DNA of 64,000 bases, taken from contig BDSI01000008.1 of NCBI GenBank assembly GCA_003117195.1, forward strand, positions 496,001 to 560,000, written 5' to 3'. A model generated the notes under the pieces. The model was given only the letters and a program-made list of their open reading frames with translations, did not search any database and was not told the DNA's origin. Shown here piece by piece: positions 40,101 through 49,900 of this stretch; positions within the stretch are counted from its first letter, which is position 1; the number at the start of each line of letters is the position of its first letter. The translations under genes were made by a program, and so were the position numbers. Origin of the DNA: Eudorina sp. 2006-703-Eu-15. Its lineage: Eukaryota > Chlorophyta > Chlorophyceae > Chlamydomonadales > Volvocaceae.

Positions 40101-43100
40101 CCAATCAACTCGGGAAATCCACACGGCCGCGCGCCCGTCCGGCGCAGACCACAGTGCCACCGCACACCTTCCTACTTTGGTGGGCGGCACCTCCCTCTCC
40201 CTCTCCCTCTCCGGGGAGCTGGGGTCCGACGGCGGCCTTCCTTCCCTGCTCCAGACGCTAGCTCCGCAACACATTCACATACACGCGGCACACACACACA
40301 CACGCACACAGACAGCGGCTCCGTTTTCTTTTACACACATGAAGTGCAACACGGCAGTTGTTTGCGTCGTGTACACGTGCACGCAGAGGTATACACGTGC
40401 ACACACACACGGCCACGCGCACTGACGCGATGAACTGACGCACTGCTACTTTTGGAGCGCGCACACAATTTCTACGAGTTATTTTTGGCAGACACAAGCG
40501 GAACCCCATTTTGATCGACTTGAGAGGTTGCGTCCAAGCAATCCCCTAGAGATGTACAGACAAACACACTCACTCACACACACTCACACACGAAAAGTGG
40601 ATAATGCGACCCACGTGAATGAAAGCACACGCCGACAGAAATTCAAAAGCAAGGGTAGACTGGCGCGGGGCGGGCGCGCCCCCGACGAAGCCGAAGAATG
40701 AATCTCGCAACCAGGCATGATCTGATCGTGGTGTGTTTGACAAAACGTCCAAAGTACGACACTTTGTACGACACGCGGCCATCAGACCATTAGTCATCAT
40801 GTCCTTCCGATTGTCCTAGTGTATTCGACTACTCGCGGCTAGCCCGCCGCCTCACCCCCACCTCACCCCATCTCACCACGACGGCAGCACCCGCCAGCCA
40901 GCCCAACGGCCCCAGGCGGTCCCTCAGACTCTCTGCTCGTCACCGCCGCCGCACCCCATCGCGTCCCCCTCCACCCACACACAAACACACACCCACACAA
41001 ACACACACAATCCCCTCGGCAGCGACGCGCCGCGGTACGAATGAAGTGCTCCCCCGCGGCCAACCGCGCATCCGTACATCAGCGCCATGCCGTACATCAA
41101 CGCTTCCGTACACCTACCTGCACAACGCGAGAGGGGGCCACCCTCCGGCGCCCTGCACCCTCCCTCGTCACACTCGGTACCGGGCGGGCTTTCCATCAGG
41201 GCGCATCACAACCACGTGGTGGACCTCATCGCCGGGTCCTCAATCGCCGGACCACGCAGCCCTTCGCAATCGGCACCCAATTCAACCGCCGCGCCTCACC
41301 TTTTTTTGATTACCGATAGGCAGGATTGACCACCCAAAAGAGTTGTCAACCACCAACGGCCAACTTACACCAAATGCGCATCTACATACACACTGCTATT
41401 AATGCGAAACGGCAAATGATTTTGAAATGGTTTGGCCAAGGGAACAATGGACAACATGCCCAACGGCTCGACATCGGCTGCCGGAGTCGGCAGCGGCTGC
41501 TGCCGCCAGCCACATCAACACCCTGCACAGGCAACGCGGGAAGAACGCCTACTGAAAAACAAGAAAGACTGCACGGCATTATTTACGTTGTTTCCGGTCA
41601 AATCCAGTCAGCAGTCAGTCTTGGCTCCCGTCAAAACACGTCAAGAGAGTCATAATGAAGCAACGTTGGCCTCTTCGATGCCAGAGGCTCATCCGCCTCT
41701 CGGCATCTTGGAGGTTTCCAAAATAAGTCCCATCCATAAGACTCATCTCGACAAAACACAACACAGCTTTCTTTCCTCGCAGGAATAATTGCAATGATCT
41801 GCCTGAGAGCTATATCTGGGGGACTAAAACCTGCAGTAAATTCAGTAATGCAAGTGTCTACGCTGCCTGCATGTCTGTCTCGTCTGCCTGCTCCTGTCTA
41901 CCTGCCTCAGGCCATTTGTCAGAGCGCTAGCTCTTCCTGGCCCGTACATTTCCGTACTTTCCGTACATCTGATAAAAGCAGAGGAATACTAGGCGCCGCC
42001 ACAACTCCCGAAGATGCGCTCCTCTCAAAGAGCAGTTACGATCTCAGCCGCATCCGCCCGCCTGCCGGCCCGCCACCGCCTATGCATCCGCAACCCCAAC
42101 CCCCCCGACAGAGAAGACCCACGGGTCGAACCCCTTGCGGCAAAACCGGGTCGGCTCCCTAAAATCCCCTAACGACCAAAATCTCTTGTCCGCGGCGCGC
42201 GGCAACACTAAACGCCCGCAACGCCTCCAGCCGACCCGTGGTTCCGGGCTGCACGTACGGCAACTTGGCCGAGATTCAACCGACCGATCAACCACCGCCA
42301 GCCGAACATCGGACAGCATCGGACTCGAAGGGTAAGACGCCGCCCTTCCAAAAAGCATTGCCGCCGGTAAGGGCTATCACCAACCTCCCACCAACAACAC
42401 CGATTATGTGGCCGTCCTTCCCTTCCGTTGCCTGCGAACTGCAGCCTTGGAAACCCCAACGCCCCCAAACCCAAAAATCGCACTATTACCCAAACCGTGT
42501 TGCACTCCTCCAATCGTTGGCCCTTGGCCCGTACAGGGGCGCGTACGGCTTCGTACGACAGGCGGTGTGAGGCGGTGAGGGCACCGGCAGACAGGGTCCA
42601 AGCCCGCCTGCAGGCCGAGCACCCTCGCGACCCTCCCACGGGGCGGGGACCGCAAGTCGAAATCGCCCGCCAACGGACTAGAGGAACAACTACCATCGAC
42701 CACCAACGCAACGGTCAACCGCCGCCTAACTAATCCACCTAGCGGATATGCGATATGCGGAGATGGGGTCTCTCAAAGCCGCATCGTCGTGTCGTGCGTA
42801 CGACAACTGTTGGTGAGCGCTCTTCTTCAACGCAGATTGGGTAAAGCAAAGCAAAAGCAAACCAACGCCGCACCTCTTGCGTCAAAATTGCCCGCTGCAG
42901 CAGCAGCGGCGGAAGCAGGCGACGGCAGCGCAAAGTGCGACGGCCGCCTCCCGCCTCCGCCGCTGCAAGCCGCCCACGTTTTCACACGTCGTGTGTCCTT
43001 CTGTGCCTCAAAAACTGACACGGGGCCCACAGAAGTGACCACACCATCCACATACAACGCCGCACCGAAGACTTGTGCCGTGCCGCACACCTCCCCGCAA

Positions 43101-43437
43101 AAGATGGCTTTGTACATCTCTCTTCAAATTCCTCACCCTTGCAAGAGCAGCTATGAAAGCAAAACGCGAATCGCACGAGTCAATCCCGTACATTGTATAG
43201 TAGGAACAGTCTTACCATATCTTGTGTTCTGCGATATAACCCGCCGCTCCCCTGTACCCCCCCCTCCCCCCCGGGCGGGTTTCCTCATCTCGAAACCAGC
43301 ATCGGCAACACCAGCAGCAGCGTCAACCACAAACAGCCCGCTGAGGGGCAGCAGGGGTCAGATGTGGGTAGGGAAATACGGGTTTGCGTCGCCGGCGAAA
43401 AGATGGCATCGCAGCACCGCGGCTGCACGACGCACAC

Positions 43438-43496
43438 ATGACGTACAAATGACGTACACATGACGTACAAATGACGTACACATGACGTACAAATGG
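43438..43496 (+). repeat. Tandem TGACGTAC array, 10-11 bp period
   Basis: Five tandem units alternate between TGACGTACAAA and TGACGTACACA. TGACGT is the core of bZIP/CRE-type binding sites. The array lies about 150 bp beyond the stop codon of DUF506 copy 4 on its 3' side, so a promoter role for that gene is unlikely. Confidence 0.75.
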
Positions 43497-43640
43497 TGTA
43501 CTCGTCCGCGCACGTGCCTACTGGCGCGGTTATCGACCGGAGCCCGCTTCATCTGCCAACCCCTCCGAGCAGAAGGTGGTCCCTCGCCTGGAGCACCCGA
43601 CGCGTGGGCCTCTCGTGGGCCTCACTGACCCACGGGCCTC

Positions 43641-44205
43641 TCAGTACGCGCGATCGCTCAGTTTCCCCGACAGCCGGTGCATGTTGGTCGCCCAGGGAAC
43701 AAAAGCGACCGCCGCCGCAGCAGCAGCAGCAGCTGCCGCCGCCGTGGCCGTGGCCGTGGCCGCCCCGCTCGGGGAGAACGCCGGCGCAGCAGCGCCAGAA
43801 GCGCTGAACGCGCGCCTCTTGTCCGTCGGATGCTGGGACGGGGCCACCGCCGCCGCCGACGACGGCGACGACGACGGCGCTGCGGCAGGTGCCGCCTGCT
43901 GCCGCGGCGGCAGCTGTAGCTGTCCTCGTGGCTGCAGCTGTGGCTGTAGCTGTCGCTGCTGCGGGTCCTCCGCGGGCGGGGGGCCAGAGAGCTTGACGAC
44001 CCGAATGGCCATCTCGCCCGCGTGTACCGGCGGTCTTCTGCGGATGCGCCAGGAGTGTACGACACCACCGCCCTCTGCCGCGTCGCCGGGGACGACAGCG
44101 GAACGCTGCTGCGTCTGCATCTGCACGGAGAGAAGACCCGCCCTGCCGCCGCCTTCGCCCTCGCTCTCACCGCTGCTGCTGCTGTTGTTGCTGCTGTTGC
44201 CGCCG

Positions 44206-44267
<62 letters not shown>

Positions 44268-45950
44268 GGACACGGAGAAACTACAGCTGTCCGGTCCGGT
44301 CTCGGAGCTACTGCCGCCGGTGACCGCGGTTGCTACAGCCGCCGACTCGATCTGCTCCGAATCGTCGCCACTTGCCGTCGAGACCTGCCGGGTAACCGTC
44401 ACAGGCTCGAAGCCGCGTTGTACGGCAGGCGGCTTGACGGCCGTAGTGACCATGCCGGGGATATTCAGGACGGACACGGGGCTGTAGCCCATAATCGCAC
44501 AGCTGTCGGTGCTCGCATCGCTGTCTGTACGGCAGACTTGTACGTCACTGGGCATAAGGTCGAAATAACCAAATTGATCCGCCGCTGGGCCGCCGGGAAA
44601 ATAGCCATGCTCCAACGCAACAACGGCAAGTTCCGCCGCCGTCGCCGCGACCGCGCCGTCGACGGCGCCGCCGCCAAAACCTCGCAGACCCCTGCCGGCG
44701 TCGGCGTCGGCGTCGTCGTCGTTGATTGCCACGGGCGGGGGGAGCACAGGCGTGTCCGTGCTGCGGTGCGGCTGCGGCAGCCACTTGCTTAGCATGGCCG
44801 CCTCCCTGCGCCAGGGCGGCAGCGGCAGGCCCTGCCGGGTGAACGAGTCGGCCATGAGGGCGCACAGCAGCTGCACCACGGGCACCAGCCGGCAGCTGCC
44901 GCCCACGAAGACGTCGGGGGTGCGGCTCAGCAGGTGCTGGTAGTCGGGCGAGGGGTGCGGGATGGCGAAGTGCTGCCGCAGGGAGGGCTCCACGATGAAC
45001 TCCATGCCGCGGAACTCGCCGGCGCCGCGAACCACCAGGAACTCGTGGCGCAGGGACCTGAGGAAAGGGAGGGGAGGGACGGGGACAGGGAGGGGACCAG
45101 AGAAGTATGATCGTGGTGTGGAACGTGGACGGGAGGCGTAGGGAAGCTGACGGGGCAGGCCAACTGCCGGCGACTTGCACAAAGAAATGCATGACCATGA
45201 CAATGAGAAACGGAAGTGAGTAAGATCTGAGAACGGTAAGATCCTGCCGTTTGAAAGCGCGCCGCCGCAAAGATATTACTGTTGACAACTATCTGGCGCC
45301 TTCTGGGGGGTGATCCCGTATAGGAAACTTCACACCTCCCAAACATGTGCCCTTCAAAGCTTTGGACTCACTTGAAGCACTCTGCGCCACTCCCAGAGCG
45401 CGCAGCTCGCACGGCGACAAGATACCCTTCCGATGCTAGGCACCGCGCCAAAAACCATACGTCCTGGCACTGTTGATCACTGTTGGTAAGCATAATCCTC
45501 TGCACGCAGCATCGCAGCTGCACGATTGTGGAAGGGATGGGAAAGGGAAGATATTCAGGGAAACAAAGAATTGCAATTTGGCAGAGCATACTTTGGAATC
45601 ATCGTGATCAACGATAAAAACAAGGCATATCCACTCGTTGACAAGTAGTGACAACACTCTGCCCTTCGCGCTAGCTTGGCCGAACTTCCCCGGTTCCCTC
45701 AACCGAAACTCGCCTCTCGTGCGAAAGGACAGGTCGTCCTGCAAAGCACTTCCAGCCGCTGCCCAACAAGCACGGTGTCACGATTGTTATCCATGGACCC
45801 ATTCACATCGTCGGTTGGAAGGGCGACCTGCAGAAACAAAGTTGGGCTCTCAGAAACGCAGACGCCAACGGCCAGGCAACCTGACAACATACATACAAAC
45901 AAGCATACCTCGCAATCGAAAATCAAACTGTTCAGCGCCGAGGCGAACAT
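43641..45950 (-). CDS. DUF506 / PDDEXK_6 family protein, copy 4 (572 aa)
   Basis: Four minus-strand exons: 45909-45950 (MFASALNSLIFDCE), 45714-45827, 45372-45517 and 43641-45057, in phases 0, 0 and 2. Exon 2 ends LEVLCRTTCPFARE, aligning with LEALTRHPSELARQ of copy 2, and its donor would be GC (GAG|GCGAGT), a GC-AG intron. Exon 3 holds CLASEGYLVAVRAARSGSG. The core, about residues 101-200, is nearly identical to copies 2 and 3 (RHEFLVVRGAGEFRGMEF, VEPSLRQHFAIPHPS, LPLPPWRREAAMLSKWLP). The tail is long, with a run of about 15 Ser encoded by AGC repeats (44216-44266), then Gln/Ala-rich sequence. Orientation is opposite to the other three copies. Confidence 0.8.
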
Positions 45951-46902
45951 TGGGCGGTACCGGCCACGCAACCTGTCGCGCTGTGCAAACTGGAAACCAA
46001 GGTGCAAGCTTATCTGAACGCGGTAAATAGACGAGTGATGCCTAAGAATTCCTGGCACGCTGGAGCAACTAACTATGGCTTCCAGAGTATTGTGGGATTT
46101 ACAATGTAAATGTGACGGATACGACGGACACCGTACTCGCGAGCGTTAGGCCGGCAACCTCGGACAGTCCGTCTTTTGCGGCAGACTGGCAAACCCAATT
46201 AGAGTGCCTAAAATAAAGCACTATACTTTGTCGAGCTTGGCGCGATCTGTAGTCCCGGAGAGGGTCTAACGAGGCCGAAGACAAAACGCCGTGGCCACGT
46301 CGGAGAATAACTTTTGGTCTTCTGGCCCCTGGCAAAATATCCGCTACGACAGTGATTCATTTGCGGCAGCGCGTTTTCCCGATCTTTATCCAACTGCTCG
46401 TTGCCCTGTCGGCGTCAGGGGGCTTCGCATGCGGAATTCACAGTTCCTGATGATGCGGATGTCTGTTTCTTTCCTAATCTACTCTTTTTCGGTTTTCATT
46501 ATCTACGCTAATTTGTCGCGCGTTGAACGTCATCCTGTTGCAAGTGCAAAGCATTCTGTCTCCAGCGAGTCAAAAGGGTCGGTCCAAGTAGAGCGACGGA
46601 CGCACCCACGCACCACGACAAGATGTCCTTGCGGGCCGTTGTTGATAATCTATATCTAGGAAACCAATTCCTTATTATCTTACGCAGTTCGGCACTTCGG
46701 CTTTGTAGAAAATCCCACTCGAACGAGTTGCGTAATTCCATCGTATAAAGCCCTTCTCGTGCACATTCTCGGGAACAAGCAGCTTGTATCTTACAAATCT
46801 ATGTAAGGATTCCTCAATGACATAGCAGACGGTCGGGCCCTGCGGATTCCTTGGTCGTGTCTTTCTTGGCCGCGAGTCATCGCTGCCGCCCACGTCGCGC
46901 TC
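45951..46902. other. Spacer between DUF506 copy 4 and LEO1 3' end
   Basis: AT-richer DNA. It holds the presumed promoter of copy 4 near 45951 and the 3' UTR of LEO1 near 46790-46902. No other gene is supported. Confidence 0.5.
46791..46795 (-). terminator. TGTAA polyadenylation signal of LEO1
   Basis: On the minus strand TGTAA occurs 108 nt beyond the LEO1 stop codon, a usual distance for the green-algal polyadenylation signal. Confidence 0.5.
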
Positions 46903-49900
46903 TCATTCATCCTCATCGTCATCAAACAGTAGAACGCCGCGGCGAACCTTCGCCGCTGGCGGCTTAGCTTCTCGCGCGGGCTGGGAAGGCCTGCTGCGCG
47001 GTGGCGGCGTGGCCTTGCTGGCCTTCAGCGGCGGCGTCTTAGACTGCATATAACAAAAAGCAATGCGGGGGCGAACGCGCCGTCGGCTCATTATCAACAG
47101 TTCCAAAAGCGCATGCTGAGTAGCCAAGGCAAGCCCCACGCACACGAATTCAGCAATGCGAGAAGGAAAAACAATCAGGTTGGTCTAACAATAACTTGAA
47201 GGGGGTCTACGCTCAGCCTGTCTCCTGTCTCCGTGCCAGATAAGGCCAACATCTAACTATGAGAAGTTCAACGGGTTCGACCAGCTTATGCAAGCATCCG
47301 CAATCAAGCTCCCCATTCAGTTATCTGCAAAGTTGCGAAATAGACACGTTGGCCTGTCCAATAAATAATCCTGTCAAGCAAAACCCTTCGAAAGTGCGGC
47401 TTTCACTGCGCCGCCCCGTTTTCTGCACCGGCGCCGCGGGCTTCAATTACTTGAGACGTGCCAGTCGACCAGGCCAGGCGGCCAGTCGTGCCAGGAGGCA
47501 CCATCCTCCTGCCCCACCTCCGCCCCCGCCTCCACCCCCGCCTCACAAACGCACCGGCCCCACCTCACCCCACCCCACCCCACGCACCCTTTTCGGTGGC
47601 GCATCCTCCTCCTCGCCGCCGCCCTCGTCGTCGTCCCCTTCGGCCTCGCCGTCCTCACTGCCACCCTCGCTGTCGACATACTCCTGCGTCGAGCAGCAGC
47701 AGCAACAGTGGCAATAGCAGCAGCAGGCAGTAGCAGCAGCAGCAATAGCAGTAGCAGTCGCAGTCGCAACGGCAGACAGCAACAATACCGATCACGACCT
47801 GAGGCAGCCGCAGGGACAGCGACACACCGCCGGTTCACACCACCACTACCACCACCACCACATTCTCTTGATCCCCTCACATCAAACTAGACAGCGATTT
47901 TCGCTCGAATGACAGCACCCAACCGATAACAACCGATGTGGCGATGTCGGGGTAACCTCCCCTTTCCCCCTTCCCCCCTTCCACCAAATTCCGATATCCC
48001 CCCTTTCCCCCGTTCCCGCACCTCTTCTTCCTCCTCCTCCTCGGGCAGCTCCTCCTCCTCCTCACTCTCCTCCCGCTGCGGCGTCAGTGCAGAGGCCGGT
48101 GCGGCGTCAGTGCAGGGGCCAGTGCGGCGTCAGTGCAGGGGCCAGTGCGGGGCCAGGCCGGGAAGGGCTTCAAGGACAGCCCACCCCAATCTGTCCCATC
48201 CCCAACCCCCACCCCCACCCGCACTCCCCCACCTGCGCGCGAGACCTCCGGCGGCTGCCGCCCGCCCCCGCCCCGCCGTCGCCCCGCTTGGCGCTCTGCA
48301 GCCGCCTGGCCCGCTCCTCCTGCGGGCGGGCAGGGAGGCAGGGAGAGAGGAAGGCAGGCAGGGAGGGAGGGAGGGAGGGTTGGGGGAAGGGAGGGGGGCA
48401 GGGAGGGAGGGAGGGAGGGAGGGATAGGGCAGCAAACTGGTAGGGACCAGGGGGGAGCCCACCCCCGGGATGGGTGAGGCTGCTGTAGGTTTGGTGGACG
48501 ACTACCGCGCTGCGCCGATCATCGGAGTCGCAGGCGGAGTCGGAGTCGGGGTCGGAGTCGGAGGCGGAGGCGGAGTCGGGGCGACCGGCCCGATGGGGGA
48601 CTGATCCAGGTCCCGTCCGCGGGCCTGCCGCGCGATGTACACCCCTTGTTGCACTGACCCCGGGGAGGTGAGCCCAGGGAGCCCAGGGTTGGAGACATGC
48701 AGCGAGGAAGAAGTAAAGACGGTGAAGTACATGATGCCATGCCCGCTGGGCATGTGTGTGTGTGTGTGTGTGAACCTCGGCTGTCCCGGCAGCGGCCCCG
48801 TGGGGTGCTCGCGGGAGGGGCCCCCCAAGGAGGGCGCCGCAGCGCCCCGCATAGATGTGCCCGTGTGTGTGTGTGTGTGTGTGTGTGCGTGTGTGTGTGT
48901 GTGTGTGTGTGCGGCGACGCGGCCTGGCCAGCCCCCCCGCTTCGCCCGGGTTCGATCTGGGCTGTTGTTCCCAGGAGCGCGGACGCCAGCGCCAAACACA
49001 CACACGCACACACCGGGCGGGTCTCTTATCGAAACACACACACACACACACCCGGGGGCCGTCACCATACATTCGTCATACATTTTACAGGTCGGTAACC
49101 AATCCGTTTGCGTGCATCGTGCGTCTCCGTATTTAGTATTTGCGGTATGATTTGCCTTGCGGTGGTGGCGCGGCTGCCTTGTCCGCGCGCCTGCATATGG
49201 TACGTTTTTCCATAATGCAGGTTCTATGGTAAGTATATTGCCACCTGGGATCGGGCGGGCGGGCGGGTTGCAATTCTAAACACACACCCGGATGGCCCCA
49301 CCTCCTCATCCTCGTTGAGCCGTCGTCGCCTGGAGTAGCCGCCGCCGTCGTCGTCCCCGTTGTCGATGAACGCGTCGTCTCCCCCCGCCTGGCGGTGATG
49401 GGGATGTAGGAATTCGGGGGTTCAAAGGGGAGGTATACACAATTGGTGGACATATTTGTACTGCATTCGGGGGGGCCGGGGGATGGGGGTGCGGCCAGGG
49501 GACGGCGAGGGCCGTCGGGCGATGAGGGTGTTGCCGCGTGGCCATCGCGGGGACGTGATGGCGGTCACAGGGGAGATGGGGGGCGGGGGTGACGGGGAGC
49601 TGGGGCGGGGAAGGAGACACGTTGGTAGACACGTTGAAGCCGCGCCGCTGCCAGGGGAGGGGAGGGTCAACCGGACAACTACTACGCAATCGGTGATTGT
49701 TTCGCGATTTCGCTGTCTTTATTGACATTTAAGGGGGTTAAGGGGGGCGCAAAAAGAAGCTTGATCACCAGGCGCAAAAGAAGCCGCAGCTGGGGAGCGG
49801 GCGTACAGCGAACTGGTTGACTGGGGGTACTTGGGGGTGAAGAGTGCGTGATAAGACTTGACTTCATTTCCCCTTTTCCCCCCATCCACTTCCCAGGCTG

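Larger units (their letters stand above)
33981..43640. other. Long repeat-rich intergenic region
   Basis: No supported gene in 9.7 kb. Simple and tandem repeats seen: GGGCAT units near 34150, GGGGCA units near 35070, a 10-bp array at 35401-35610, about 30-bp units near 36331, ACC units near 38310, GGACGC units near 38990, GA and AC runs near 39190-39300, AC runs near 40290-40400, and TGACGTAC units near 43438. GTACG-type words are conspicuous throughout. A family A repeat lies at 37071. Confidence 0.55.
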
